Part shown: in pieces, positions 48,835-62,804 of the stretch
Layout of the letters: every line of letters starts with the position of its first letter
Numbering within the stretch: position 1 is the first letter of the stretch
DNA from: Muraenolepis orangiensis
Taxonomy: Eukaryota; Chordata; Actinopteri; Gadiformes; Muraenolepididae
Assembly: GCA_027704905.1 (NCBI GenBank)
Contig: JANIIK010000514.1
Location: 117,501 to 181,500 of the forward strand
Direction of reading: 5' to 3'
DNA: 64,000 nucleotides
The notes under the pieces: generated by a model
Told to the model about the DNA's origin: nothing
Seen by the model: the letters and a program-made list of their open reading frames with translations, nothing else
Database searches by the model: none
Made by a program: the position numbers and the translations under genes

Positions 48835-50000
48835 CATACATTTATGACTTTCTAATAACTGTTGTCTAAATGTTCAACGGAAGAACTTACAATAAATTAC
48901 ACCCTCATGTTCAATGGCAGATATTACATTCAATTAGGTAAGAATAAGCCACCCACTCTAATACAGCCAAAGCTTCCCTGGTGGTCTAGTGGTTAGGATT
49001 CGGGTTCGATTCCCGGTCAGGTAACATACATTTATGACTTTCTAATAACTGTTGTCTAAATGTTCAACGGAAGATCTTACAATATATTTCGGGAAATGTT
49101 CAATGGCAGATCTTACAATAAATTACGCCCTCATGTTCAATGGCAGATATTACATTCAATTAGGCAAGAATAAGCCACCCACTCCATTAAGCCATTGCTT
49201 TTCTGGTGGTCTAGTGGTTAGGATTCGGCGTTCGATTCCTGTCCTGTCCTCATTCCAGGTCAGGGAACATACATTTAAGACTTTCTAATAACTTGTCTAA
49301 ATGTTCAATGGAAGATCTTACAATATATTTCGGGTAATGTTCAATGGCAGATCTTACATTCAATTAGGCAAGAATAAGCCACCCACTCCAATACAGCCAA
49401 TTCTTCCCTGGTGGTCTAGTGGTTAGGATTAGGTTTCGATTCCCGGTCAGAGAACATACATTTATGACTTTCTAATAACTGTTGTCTAAATGTTCAACGG
49501 AAGATCATACAATAAATTACACCCTCATGTTCAATGGCAGATCTTACATTCAATTAGGCAAGTATAAGCCACCCACTCCAATACAGCCAACGATTCCCTA
49601 GTGGTCTAGTGGTTAGGATTCGGCGTTCGATTCCTGTTCGATTCCTGTCCTGTCCTCATTCCCGGTTAGGGAACATACATTTAAGACTTTCTAATAACTT
49701 GTCTAAATGTTCAATGGAAGATCTTACAATAAATTACGCCGTCATGTTCAATGGCAGATATTACATTCAATTAGGAAAGAATAAGCCACCCACTCCAATA
49801 CAGCCAAAGCTTACCTGGTGGTCTAGTGGTTAGGATTCGTGTTCGATTCCCGGTCAGGGAACATACATTTATGACTTTCTAATAACTGTTGTCTAAATGT
49901 TCAACGGAAGATCTTACAATATATTTTGTGTAATGTTCAATGGCAGATCTTACATTCAATTTGGCAAGAATAAGCCACCCACTCCAATACAGCCAATTCT

Positions 50001-50072
50001 TCCCTGGTGGTCTAGTGGTTAGGATTCGGCGCTCTCACCGCCGCGGCCTGGGTTCGATTCCCGGTCAGGGAA
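50001..50072 (+). tRNA. tRNA-Glu-CTC: tRNA-Glu (CTC), near-textbook
   Basis: The only change from the textbook gene is C to T in the T stem (CTGGG), which still pairs as T-G. It is a strong functional candidate. No T4 is visible in the next unit. Confidence 0.88.
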
Positions 50073-50401
50073 CATACATTTATGACTTTCTAATAACTGT
50101 TGTCTAAATGTTCAACGGAAGATCTTACAATATATTTCGGGTAATGTTCAATAGCAGATCTTACATTCTATTAGGCAAAAATAAGCCACCCACTCCAATT
50201 CAGCCAACTCTTCCCTAGTGGTCTAGTGGTTAGGATTCGGGTTCGATTCCCGGTCAGGGAACATACATTTATGACTTTCTAATAACTGTTGTCTAAATGT
50301 TCAACGGAAGATCTTACAATAAATTACACCCTCATGTTCAATGGCAGATATTACATTCAATTAGGAAAGAATAAGCCACCCACTCCAATACAGCTAAAGC
50401 T

Positions 50402-50473
50402 TCGCTGGTGGTCTAGTGGTTAGGATTTGGTACTCTCACCGCTGCGGCCAGGGTTCGATTACCGATCAGGGAA
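50402..50473 (+). pseudogene. tRNA-Glu (CTC), several mismatches
   Basis: TCGCTGG acceptor, TGGTA anticodon 5' strand, and a T arm with ccaggg / attaccg. Confidence 0.7.
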
Positions 50474-53400
50474 CATACATTTATGACTTTCTAATAAATG
50501 TTGTCTAAATGTTCAACGGAAGATCTTACAATATATTTCGGGTAATGTTCAATGGCAGATCTTACATTCTATTAGGCAAGAATAAGCCACCCACTCCAAT
50601 TCAGCCAACTCTTCCCTAGTGGTCTAGTGGTTAGGATTCGGGTTCGATTCCCGGTCAGGGAACATACATTTATGACTTTCTAATAACTGTTGTCTAAATG
50701 TTCAACGGAAGATCTTACAATATATTTCGGGTAATGTTCAATGGCAGATCTTACATTCAATTTGGCAAGAATAAGCCACCCACTCCAATACAGCCAATGC
50801 TTCCCTGGTGGTCTAGTGGTTAGGATTCGGCGTTCGATTCCTGTCCTGTCCTCATTCCCGGTCAGGGAACATACATTTAAGACTTTCTAATAACTTGTCT
50901 AAATGTTCAATGGAAGATCTTACAATATATTTCGGGTAATGTTCAATGGCAGATCTTACATTCAATTAGGCAAGAATAAGCCACCCACTCCAATACAGCC
51001 AATTCTTCCCTGGTGGTCTAGTGGTTAGGATTAGGGTTCGATTCCCGGTCAGGGAACATACATTTATGACTTTCTAATAACTGTTGTCTAAATGTTCAAC
51101 GGAAGATCTTACAATAAATTACACCCTCATGTTCAATGGCAGATCTTACATTCAATTAGGCAAGTATAAGCCACCCACTCCAATACAGCCAACGCTTCCC
51201 TAGTGGTCTAGTGGTTAGGATTCGGTGTTCGAATCCTGTTCGATTCCTGTCCTGTCCTCATTCCCGGTCAGGTAACATACATTTAAGACTTTCTAATAAC
51301 TTGTCTAAATGTTCAACGGAAGATCTTACAATATATTTCGGGTAATGTTCAATGGCAGATCTTACATTCTATTAGGCAAGAATAAGCCACCCACTCCAAT
51401 TCAGCCAACTCTTCCCTAGTGGTCTAGTGGTTAGGATTCGGGTTCGATTCCCGGTCAGGGAACATACATTTATGACTTTCTAATAACTGTTGTCTAAATG
51501 TTCAACGGAAGATCTTACAATATATTTCGGGTAATGTTCAATGGCAGATCTTACATTCATTTTGGCAAGAATAAGCCACCCACTCCAATACAGCCAATGC
51601 TTCCCTGGTGGTCTAGTGGTTAGGATTCGGCATTCGATTCCTGTCCTGTCCTCATTCCCGGTCAGGGAACATACATTTAAGACTTTCTAATAACTTGTCT
51701 AAATGTTCAATGGAAGATCTTACAATATATTTCGGGTAATGTTCAATGGCAGATCTTACATTCAATTAGGCAAGAATAAGCCACCCACTCCAATACAGCC
51801 AATTCTTCCTTGGTGGTCTAGTGGTTAGGAATCGGGTTCGATTCCCGGTCAGGTAACATACATTTATGACTTTCTAATAACTGTTGTCTAAATGTTCAAC
51901 GGAAGATCTTACAATATATTTCGGATAATGTTCAATGGCAGATCTTACATTCTATTAGGCAAGAATAAGCCACCCACTCCAATTCAGCCAACTCTTCCCT
52001 AGTGGTCTAGTGGTTAGGATTCGGGTTCGATTCCCGGTCAGGTAACATACATTTATGACTTTCTAATAACTGTTGTCTAAATGTTCAACGGAAGATCTTA
52101 CAATATATTTCGGGTAATGTTCAATGGCAGATCTTACATTCTATTAGGCAAGAATAAGCCACCCACTCCAATTCAGCCAACTCTTCCCTAGTGGTCTAGT
52201 GGTTAGGATTCGGGTTCGATTCCCGGTCAGGGAACATACATTTATGACTTTCTAATAACTGTTGTCTAAATGTTCAACGGAAGATCTTACAATAAATTAC
52301 ACCCTCATGTTCAATGGCAGATCTTACATTAAATTAGGCAAGTATAAGCCACCCACTCCAATACAGCCAATGCTTCCCTAGTGGTCTAGTGGTTAGGATT
52401 CGGCGTTCGAATCCTGTTCGATTCCTGTCCTGTCCTCATTCCCGGTCAGGGAACATACATTTAAGACTTTCTAATAACTTGTCTAAATGTTCAACGGAAG
52501 ATCTTACAATATATTTCGGGAAATGTTCAATGGCAGATCTTACATTCAATTAGGCAAGAATAAGCCACCCACTCCAATACAGCCAATTCTTCCTTGGTGG
52601 TCTAGTGGTTAGGAATCGGGTTCGATTCCCGGTCAGGTAACATACATTTATGACTTTCTAATAACTGTTGTCTAAATGTTCAACGGAAGATCTTACAATA
52701 TATTTCGGGTAATGTTCAATGGCAGATCTTACATTCTATTAGGCAAGAATAAGCCACCCACTCCAATTCAGCCAACTCTTCCCTAGTGGTCTAGTGGTTA
52801 GGATTCGGGTTCGATTCCCGGTCAGGGAACATACATTTATGACTTTCTAATAACTGTTGTCTAAATGTTCAATGGAAGATCTTACAATATATTTCGGGTA
52901 ATGTTCAATGGCAGATCTTACATTCAATTTGGCAAGAATAAGCCACCCACTCCAATACAGCCAATGCTTCCCTGGTGGTCTAGTGGTTAGGATTCGGCGT
53001 TCGATTCCTGTCCTGTCCTCATTCCCGGTCAGGGAACATACATTTAAGACTTTCTAATAACTTGTCTAAATGTTCAATGGAAGATCTTACAATATATTTC
53101 GGGTAATGTTCAATGGCAGATCTTACATTCAATTAGGCAAGAATAAGCCACCCACTCCAATACAGCCAATTCTTCCCTGGTGGTCTAGTGGTTAGGATTA
53201 GGGTTAGATTCCCGGTCAGGGAACATACATTTATGACTTTCTAATAACTGTTGTCTAAATGTTCAACGGAAGATCTTACAATATATTTCGGGAAATGTTC
53301 AATGGCAGATCTTACATTCAATTAGGCAAGAATAAGCCACCCACTCCAATACAGCCAATTCTTCCTTGGTGGTCTAGTGGTTAGGAATCGGGTTCGATTC

Positions 53401-54336
53401 CCGGTCAGGTAACATACATTTATGACTTTCTAATAACTGTTGTCTAAATGTTCAACGGAAGATCTTACAATATATTTCGGGTAATGTTCAATGGCAGATC
53501 TTACATTCTATTAGGCAAGAATAAGCCACCCACTCCAATTCAGCCAACTCTTCCCTAGTGGTCTAGTGGTTAGGATTCGGGTTCGATTCCCGGTCAGGGA
53601 ACATACATTTATGACTTTCTAATAACTGTTGTCTAAATGTTCAACGGAAGATCTTACAATATATTTCGGGTAATGTTCAATGGCAGATCTTACATTCATT
53701 TTGGCAAGAATAAGCCACCCACTCCAATACAGCCAATGCTTCCCTGGTGGTCTAGTGGTTAGGATTAGGGTTAGATTCCCGGTCAGGGAACATACATTTA
53801 TGACTTTCTAATAACTGTTGTCTAAATGTTCAACGGAAGATCTTACAATATATTTCGGGAAATGTTCAATGGCAGATCTTACATTCAATTAGGCAAGAAT
53901 AAGCCACCCACTCCAATACAGCCAATTCTTCCTTGGTGGTCTAGTGGTTAGGAATCGGGTTCGATTCCCGGTCAGGTAACATACATTTATGACTTTCTAA
54001 TAACTGTTGTCTAAATGTTCAACGGAAGATCTTACAATAAATTACACCCTCATGTTCAATGGCAGATCTTACATTCAATTAGGCAAGTATAAGCCACCCA
54101 CTCCAATACAGCCAACGCTTCCCTAGTGGTCTAGTGGTTAGGATTCGGCGTTCGAATCCTGTTCGATTCCTGCCCTGTCCTCATTCCCGGTCAGGGAACA
54201 TACATTTAAGACTTTCTAATAACTTGTCTAAATGTTCAATGGAAGATCTTACAATAAATTACGCCGGCATGTTCAATGGCAGATATTACATTCAATTAGG
54301 CAAGAATAAGCAACCCACTCCAATACAGCCAATGCT

Positions 54337-54408
54337 TCCCTGGTGGTCTAGTGGTTAGGATTCGGTGCTCTCACCGCCACGGCCTGAGTTCGATTCCCGG
54401 TTAGGGAA
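54337..54408 (+). pseudogene. tRNA-Glu (CTC), ctgag class
   Basis: One anticodon-stem mismatch (CGCCA), one T-stem mismatch and a G-T in the acceptor. The duplicate is at 61786. Confidence 0.5.
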
Positions 54409-54548
54409 CATACATTTATGACTTTCTAATAACTGTTGTCTAAATGTTCAACGGAAGAACTTACAATAAATTACACCCTCATGTTCAATGGCAGATATTA
54501 CATTCAATTAGGAAAGAATAAGCCACCCACTCCAATACAGCCAAAGCT

Positions 54549-54620
54549 TCCTTGGTGGTCTAGTGGTTAGGATTTGGCGCTCTCACCGCCGCGGCCCGGG
54601 TTCGATTCCCGCTCAGGGAA
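54549..54620 (+). tRNA. tRNA-Glu-CTC: tRNA-Glu (CTC), TCCTTGG class
   Basis: It reads the same as 36111, with a complete anticodon stem and one T-stem mismatch. The 3' flank starts catgcattta. Confidence 0.65.
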
Positions 54621-55355
54621 CATGCATTTATGACTTTCTAATAACTGTTGTCTAAATGTTCAACGGAAGATCTTACAATATATTTCGGGTAATGTTCAAT
54701 GGCAGATCTTACATTCTATTAGGCAAGAATAAGCCACCCACTCCAGTTCAGCCAACTCTTCCCTAGTGGTCTAGTGGTTAGGATTCGGGTTCGATTCCCG
54801 GTCAGGGAACATACATTTATGACTTTCTAATAACTGTTGTCTAAATGTTCAACGGAAGATCTTACAATATATTTCGGGTAATGTTCAATGGCAGATCTTA
54901 CATTCTATTAGGCAAGAATAAGCCACCCACTCCTATTCAGCCAACTCTTCCCTAGTGGTCTAGTGGTTAGGATTCGGGTTCGATTCCCGGTCAGGGAACA
55001 TACATTTATGACTTTCTAATAACTGTTGTCTAAATGTTCAACGGAAGATCTTACAATAAATTACACCCTCATGTTCAATGGCAGATATTACATTAAATTA
55101 GGCAAGAATAAGCCACCCACTCCAATACAGCCAATGCTTCCCTGGTGGTCTAGTGGTTAGGATTCGGCGTTCGATTCCTGTTCGATTCCTGTCCTGTCCT
55201 CATTCCCGGTCAGGGAACATACATTTAAGACTTTCTAATAACTTGTCTAAATGTTCAATGGAAGATCTTACAATAAATTACGCCGTCATGTTCAATGGCA
55301 GATATTACATTCAATTAGGCAAGAATAAGCAACCCACTCCCATACAGACAATGCT

Positions 55356-55427
55356 TCCCTGGTGGTCAAGTGGTTAGGATTCGGCACTCTCACAGCCACG
55401 GCCCGGGTTCGATTCCCGATCAGGGAA
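55356..55427 (+). pseudogene. tRNA-Glu (CTC), AGCCA stem class
   Basis: Counterpart of 40607, just upstream of LINE copy 3. Confidence 0.7.
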
Positions 55428-55479
55428 CGTACATTTATGACTTTCTAATAACTGTTGTCTAAATGTTCAACGGAAGATC

Positions 55480-56268
55480 CATCCATCCATCCATCTTCTC
55501 CCGCTTATCTGAAATCGGGTCGCGGAGGTAGCAGCTCCAGCAGGGGACTCCAAACTTCCCTCTCCCTGGCAACATCGACTAGCTCTGACTGGGGGATCCC
55601 GAGGCGTTCCCAGGCCAGTGTGGAGATGTAATCACCCCACCTGTACCGCGGTCTGCCCCGTGGTCTCCTCCCAGTTGGATGTGCCTGGAAAACCTCCCTC
55701 GGGAGGCGACCAGGAAGCATCCTTACTAGATGCCCGAACCACCTCAACTGGCTCCTTTCTACGCGAAGGAGCAGCGGCTCTACTCCGAGTCTCTCACGAG
55801 TGACTGAGCTTCTCACCCTATCCCTCAGGGAGATATCAGCCACCCTCCTGAGGAAACTCATTTCGGCCGCTTGTATTCGCGATCTCGTCCTTTCGGTCAT
55901 TACCCATTGCTCATGGCCATAGGTGAGGGTAGGAACGAAGACTGATCGGTAGATCGAGAGCTTTGCCTTCTGGCTCAGCTCTCTTTTGGTTACAACGGTG
56001 CGCCAAAGTGCACCCAATACCGCTCCCGCTGCACCTATTCTCCTGTCAATCTCACGCTCCATCCTCCCCTCACTCGAGAACAAGACCCCGAGATACTTGA
56101 ACTCCTTCACTTGGGATAAGGACTCCCTCCCTACTTGGAGTAGACAATCCACCGGTTTCCTGCTAAGAACCATGGCCTCAGATTTGGAGGTGCTGATCCT
56201 CATCCCAGCCGCTTCACATTCTGCTGCAAACCGATCCAGTGAGTGCTGAAGGTCACATACTGATGACG
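55480..56268 (-). mobile_element. 5'-truncated Rex3/RTE LINE, copy 3 (789 bp)
   Basis: Same breakpoints and target duplication as the others. The open frame at 55505-56203 ends in RPDFR. Confidence 0.93.
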
Positions 56269-57028
56269 CAACGGAAGATCTTACAATATATTTCGGGTAA
56301 TGTTCAATGGCAGATCTTACATTCTATTAGGCAAGAATAAGCCACCCACTCCAATTCAGCCAACTCTTCCCTAGTGGTCTAGTGGTTAGGATTCGTGTTC
56401 GATTCCCGGTCAGGGAACATACATTTATGACTTTCTAATAACTGTTGTCTAAATGTTCAACGGAAGATCTTACAATAAATTACACCCTCATGTTCAATGG
56501 CAGATATTACATTCAATTAGGCAAGAATAAGCCACCCACTCCAATACAGCCAATGCTTCCCTGGTGGTCTAGTGGTTAGGATTCGGCGTTCGATTCCTGT
56601 TCAGGTAACATACATTTAAGACTTTCTAATAACTTGCCTAAATGTTCAATGGAAGATCTTACAATAAATTACGCCCTCATGTTCAATGGCAGATATTACA
56701 TTCAATTAGGCAAGAATAAGCCACCCACTCCATTAAGCCATTGCTTTTCTGGTGGTCTAGTGGTTAGGATTCGGCGTTCGATTCCTGTCCTGTCCTCATT
56801 CCCTGTCAGGGAACATACATTTAAGACTTTCTAATAACTTGTCTAAATGTTCAACGGAAGATCTTTCAATAAATTACACCCTCATGTTCAATGGCAGATA
56901 TTACATTCAATTAGGCAAGAATAAGCCACCCACTCCAATACAGCCAAAGCTTCCCTGGTGGTCTAGTGGTTAGGATTCGGGTTCGATTCCCGGTCAGGTA
57001 ACATACATTTATGACTTTCTAATAACTG

Positions 57029-58480
57029 TTGTCTAAATGTTCAACGGAAGATCTTACAATATATTTCGGGAAATGTTCAATGGCAGATCTTACAATAAAT
57101 TACGCCCTCATGTTCAATGGCAGATATTACATTCAATTAGGCAAGAATAAGCCACCCACTCCATTAAGCCATTGCTTTTCTGGTGGTCTAGTGGTTAGGA
57201 TTCGGCGTTCGATTCCTGTCCTGTCCTCATTCCAGGTCAGGGAACATACATTTAAGACTTTCTAATAACTTGTCTAAATGTTCAATGGAAGATCTTACAA
57301 TATATTTCGGGTAATGTTCAATGGCAGATCTTACATTCAATTAGGCAAGAATAAGCCACCCACTCCAATACAGCCAATTCTTCCCTGGTGGTCTAGTGGT
57401 TAGGATTAGGTTTCGATTCCCGGTCAGAGAACATACATTTATGACTTTCTAATAACTGTTGTCTAAATGTTCAACGGAAGATCTTACAATAAATTACACC
57501 CTCATGTTCAATGGCAGATCTTACATTCAATTAGGCAAGTATAAGCCACCCACTCCAATACAGCCAACGCTTCCCTAGTGGTCTAGTGGTTAGGATTCGG
57601 CGTTCGATTCCTGTTCGATTCCTGTCCTGTCCTCATTCCCTGTCAGGGAACATACATTTAAGACTTTCTAATAACTTGTCTATATGTTCAATGGAAGATC
57701 TTACAATAAATTACGCCGTCATGTTCAATGGCAGATATTACATTCAATTAGGCAAGAATAAGCAACCCACTCCAATACAGCCAATGCTTCCCTGGTGGTC
57801 TAGTGGTTAGGATTCGGTGCTCTCACCGCCGCGGCCTGAGTTCTATTCCCGGTTAGGGAACATACATTTATGACTTTCTAATAACTGTTGTCTAAATGTT
57901 CAACGGAAGAACTTACAATAAATTACACCCTCATGTTCAATGGCAGATATTACATTCAATTAGGCAAGAATAAGCCACCCACTCCAATACAGCCAAAGCT
58001 TCCCTGGTGGTCTAGTGGTTAGGATTCGGGTTCGATTCCCGGTCAGGTAACATACATTTATGACTTTCTAATAACTGTTGTCTAAATGTTCAACGGAAGA
58101 TCTTACAATATATTTCGAGAAATGTTCAATGGCAGATCTTACAATAAATTACGCCCTCATGTTCAATGGCAGATATTACATTCAATTAGGCAAGAATAAG
58201 CCACCCACTCCATTAAGCCATTGCTTTTCTGGTGGTCTAGTGGTTAGGATTCGGCGTTCGATTCCTGTCCTGTCCTCATTCCAGGTCAGGGAACATACAT
58301 TTAAGACTTTCTAATAACTTGTCTAAATGTTCAATGGAAGATCTTACAATATATTTCGGGTAATGTTCAATGGCAGATCTTACATTCAATTAGGCAAGAA
58401 TAAGCCACCCACTCCAATACAGCCAATTCTTCCCTGGTGGTCTAGTGGTTAGGATTAGGTTTCGATTCCCGGTCAGGGAA
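57029..58480 (+). repeat. 1,049-bp higher-order repeat, about 1.4 copies
   Basis: Phase points 57029/58078. This is the counterpart of 42276-43720 in the duplicated large block. Confidence 0.88.
57789..57860 (+). pseudogene. tRNA-Glu (CTC), B-box change
   Basis: Counterpart of 43036. Confidence 0.6.
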
Positions 58481-58618
58481 CATACATTTAAGACTTTCTA
58501 ATAACTTGTCTAAATGTTCAATGGAAGATCTTACAATAAATTACGCCGTCATGTTCAATGGCAGATATTACATTCAATTAGGAAAGAATAAGCCACCCAC
58601 TCCAATACAGCCAAAGCT

Positions 58619-58689
58619 TACCTGGTGGTCTAGTGGTTAGGATTTGGGCTCTCACCGCCGCGGCCCTGGTTCGATTCCCACTCAGGGAA
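58619..58689 (+). pseudogene. tRNA-Glu (CTC), 71 nt
   Basis: Counterpart of 43866. It has gccgcgg where the other has gcctcgg. Confidence 0.7.
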
Positions 58690-59017
58690 CATACATTTAT
58701 GACTTTCTAATAACTGTTGTCTAAATGTTCAACGGAAGATCTTACAATATATTTCGGGTAATGTTCAATGGCAGATCTTACATTCTATTAGGCAAGAATA
58801 AGCCACCCACTCCAATTCAGCCAACTCTTCCCTAGTGGTCTAGTGGTTAGGATTCGTGTTCGATTCCCGGTCAGGGAACATACATTTATGACTTTCTAAT
58901 AACTGTTGTCTAAATGTTCAACGGAAGATCTTACAATATATTTTGTGTAATGTTCAATGGCAGATCTTACATTCAATTTGGCAAGAATAAGCCACCCACT
59001 CCAATACAGCCAATTCT

Positions 59018-59089
59018 TCCCTGGTGGTCTAGTGGTTAGGATTCGGCGCTCTCACCGCCGCGGCCCGGGTTCGATTCCCGGTCAGGGAA
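59018..59089 (+). tRNA. tRNA-Glu-CTC: tRNA-Glu (CTC), textbook sequence
   Basis: All 72 nt are the same as at 44265. It lies in the duplicated large block, so the two genes are recent paralogues or are kept identical by exchange. Confidence 0.93.
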
Positions 59090-61785
59090 CATACATTTAT
59101 GACTTTCTAATAACTGTTGTCTAAATGTTCAACGGAAGATCTTACAATATATTTCGGGTAATGTTCAATCGCAGATCTTACATTCTATTAGGCAAGAATA
59201 AGCCACCCACTCCAATTCAGCCAACTCTTCCCTAGTGGTCTAGTGGTTAGGATTCGGGTTCGATTCCCGGTCAGGGAACATACATTTATGACTTTCTAAT
59301 AACTGTTGTCTAAATGTTCAACGGAAGATCTTACAATAAATTACACCCTCATGTTCAATGGCAGATATTACATTAAATTAGGCAAGAATAAGCCACCCAC
59401 TCCAATACAGCCAACGCTTCCCTAGTGGTCTAGTGGTTAGGATTCGGCGTTCGATTCCTGTTCGATTCCTGTCCTGTCCTCATTCCCGGTCAGGTAACAT
59501 ACATTTATGACTTTCTAATAACTGTCTAAATGTTCAACGGAAGATCTTACAATATATTTCGGGTAATGTTCAATGGCAGATCTTACATTCTATTAGGCAA
59601 GAATAAGCCACCCACTCCAATTCAGCCAACTCTTCCCTAGTGGTCTAGTGGTTAGGATTCGGGTTCGATTCCCGGTCAGGGAACATACATTTATGACTTT
59701 CTAATAACTGTTGTCTAAATGTTCAACGGAAGATCTTACAATAAATTACACCCTCATGTTCAATGGCAGATCTTACATTCAATTAGGCAAGTATAAGCCA
59801 CCCACTCCAATACAGCCAATGCTTCCCTAGTGGTCTAGTGGTTAGGATTCGGCGTTCGAATCCTGTTCGATTCCTGTCCTGTCCTCATTCCCGGTCAGGG
59901 AACATACATTTAAGACTTTCTAATAACTTGTCTAAATGTTCAACGGAAGATCTTACAATATATTTCGGGAAATGTTCAATGGCAGATCTTACATTCAATT
60001 AGGCAAGAATAAGCCACCCACTCCAATACAGCCAATTCTTCCTTGGTGGTCTAGTGGTTAGGAATCGGGTTCGATTCCCGGTCAGGTAACATACATTTAT
60101 GACTTTCTAATAACTGTTGTCTAAATGTTCAACGGAAGATCTTACAATATATTTCGGGTAATGTTCAATGGCAGATCTTACATTCTATTAGGCAAGAATA
60201 AGCCACCCACTCCAATTCAGCCAACTCTTCCCTAGTGGTCTAGTGGTTAGGATTCGGGTTCGATTCCCGGTCAGGGAACATACATTTATGACTTTCTAAT
60301 AACTGTTGTCTAAATGTTCAATGGAAGATCTTACAATATATTTCGGGTAATGTTCAATGGCAGATCTTACATTCAATTTGGCAAGAATAAGCCACCCACT
60401 CCAATACAGCCAATGCTTCCCTGGTGGTCTAGTGGTTAGGATTCGGCGTTCGATTCCTGTCCTGTCCTCATTCCCGGTCAGGGAACATACATTTAAGACT
60501 TTCTAATAACTTGTCTAAATGTTCAATGGAAGATCTTACAATATATTTCGGGTAATGTTCAATGGCAGATCTTACATTCAATTAGGCAAGAATAAGCCAC
60601 CCACTCCAATACAGCCAATTCTTCCCTGGTGGTCTAGTGGTTAGGATTAGGGTTAGATTCCCGGTCAGGGAACATACATTTATGACTTTCTAATAACTGT
60701 TGTCTAAATGTTCAACGGAAGATCTTACAATATATTTCGGGAAATGTTCAATGGCAGATCTTACATTCAATTAGGCAAGAATAAGCCACCCACTCCAATA
60801 CAGCCAATTCTTCCTTGGTGGTCTAGTGGTTAGGAATCGGGTTCGATTCCCGGTCAGGTAACATACATTTATGACTTTCTAATAACTGTTGTCTAAATGT
60901 TCAACGGAAGATCTTACAATATATTTCGGGTAATGTTCAATGGCAGATCTTACATTCTATTAGGCAAGAATAAGCCACCCACTCCAATTCAGCCAACTCT
61001 TCCCTAGTGGTCTAGTGGTTAGGATTCGGGTTCGATTCCCGGTCAGGGAACATACATTTATGACTTTCTAATAACTGTTGTCTAAATGTTCAACGGAAGA
61101 TCTTACAATATATTTCGGGTAATGTTCAATGGCAGATCTTACATTCATTTTGGCAAGAATAAGCCACCCACTCCAATACAGCCAATGCTTCCCTGGTGGT
61201 CTAGTGGTTAGGATTAGGGTTAGATTCCCGGTCAGGGAACATACATTTATGACTTTCTAATAACTGTTGTCTAAATGTTCAACGGAAGATCTTACAATAT
61301 ATTTCGGGAAATGTTCAATGGCAGATCTTACATTCAATTAGGCAAGAATAAGCCACCCACTCCAATACAGCCAATTCTTCCTTGGTGGTCTAGTGGTTAG
61401 GAATCGGGTTCGATTCCCGGTCAGGTAACATACATTTATGACTTTCTAATAACTGTTGTCTAAATGTTCAACGGAAGATCTTACAATAAATTACACCCTC
61501 ATGTTCAATGGCAGATCTTACATTCAATTAGGCAAGTATAAGCCACCCACTCCAATACAGCCAACGCTTCCCTAGTGGTCTAGTGGTTAGGATTCGGCGT
61601 TCGAATCCTGTTCGATTCCTGTCCTGTCCTCATTCCCGGTCAGGGAACATACATTTAAGACTTTCTAATAACTTGTCTAAATGTTCAATGGAAGATCTTA
61701 CAATAAATTACGCCGGCATGTTCAATGGCAGATATTACATTCAATTAGGCAAGAATAAGCAACCCACTCCAATACAGCCAATGCT

Positions 61786-61857
61786 TCCCTGGTGGTCTAG
61801 TGGTTAGGATTCGGTGCTCTCACCGCCACGGCCTGAGTTCGATTCCCGGTTAGGGAA
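61786..61857 (+). pseudogene. tRNA-Glu (CTC), ctgag class
   Basis: Duplicate of 54337. Confidence 0.5.
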
Positions 61858-61997
61858 CATACATTTATGACTTTCTAATAACTGTTGTCTAAATGTTCAA
61901 CGGAAGAACTTACAATAAATTACACCCTCATGTTCAATGGCAGATATTACATTCAATTAGGAAAGAATAAGCCACCCACTCCAATACAGCCAAAGCT

Positions 61998-62069
61998 TCC
62001 TTGGTGGTCTAGTGGTTAGGATTTGGCGCTCTCACCGCCGCGGCCCGGGTTCGATTCCCGCTCAGGGAA
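61998..62069 (+). tRNA. tRNA-Glu-CTC: tRNA-Glu (CTC), TCCTTGG class
   Basis: Duplicate of 54549. Confidence 0.65.
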
Positions 62070-62804
62070 CATGCATTTATGACTTTCTAATAACTGTTGT
62101 CTAAATGTTCAACGGAAGATCTTACAATATATTTCGGGTAATGTTCAATGGCAGATCTTACATTCTATTAGGCAAGAATAAGCCACCCACTCCAGTTCAG
62201 CCAACTCTTCCCTAGTGGTCTAGTGGTTAGGATTCGGGTTCGATTCCCGGTCAGGGAACATACATTTATGACTTTCTAATAACTGTTGTCTAAATGTTCA
62301 ACGGAAGATCTTACAATATATTTCGGGTAATGTTCAATGGCAGATCTTACATTCTATTAGGCAAGAATAAGCCACCCACTCCTATTCAGCCAACTCTTCC
62401 CTAGTGGTCTAGTGGTTAGGATTCGGGTTCGATTCCCGGTCAGGGAACATACATTTATGACTTTCTAATAACTGTTGTCTAAATGTTCAACGGAAGATCT
62501 TACAATAAATTACACCCTCATGTTCAATGGCAGATATTACATTAAATTAGGCAAGAATAAGCCACCCACTCCAATACAGCCAATGCTTCCCTGGTGGTCT
62601 AGTGGTTAGGATTCGGCGTTCGATTCCTGTTCGATTCCTGTCCTGTCCTCATTCCCGGTCAGGGAACATACATTTAAGACTTTCTAATAACTTGTCTAAA
62701 TGTTCAATGGAAGATCTTACAATAAATTACGCCGTCATGTTCAATGGCAGATATTACATTCAATTAGGCAAGAATAAGCAACCCACTCCCATACAGACAA
62801 TGCT

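Larger units (their letters stand above)
46954..49650 (+). repeat. 1,049-bp higher-order repeat, about 2.6 copies
   Basis: Phase points at 46954, 48003 and 49052, and at 47511, 48560 and 49609, are each exactly 1,049 bp apart. Copies differ by a few substitutions. The third copy changes into other unit types after about 49,660. Confidence 0.92.
52090..56551 (+). repeat. 7,449-bp-offset block, copy 1
   Basis: The same unit order, tRNA variants and LINE copy recur at about 59,540-64,000 with a constant offset of 7,449 bp (54134/61583, 55153/62602). The second copy runs off the window, so the true length is unknown. Confidence 0.88.
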
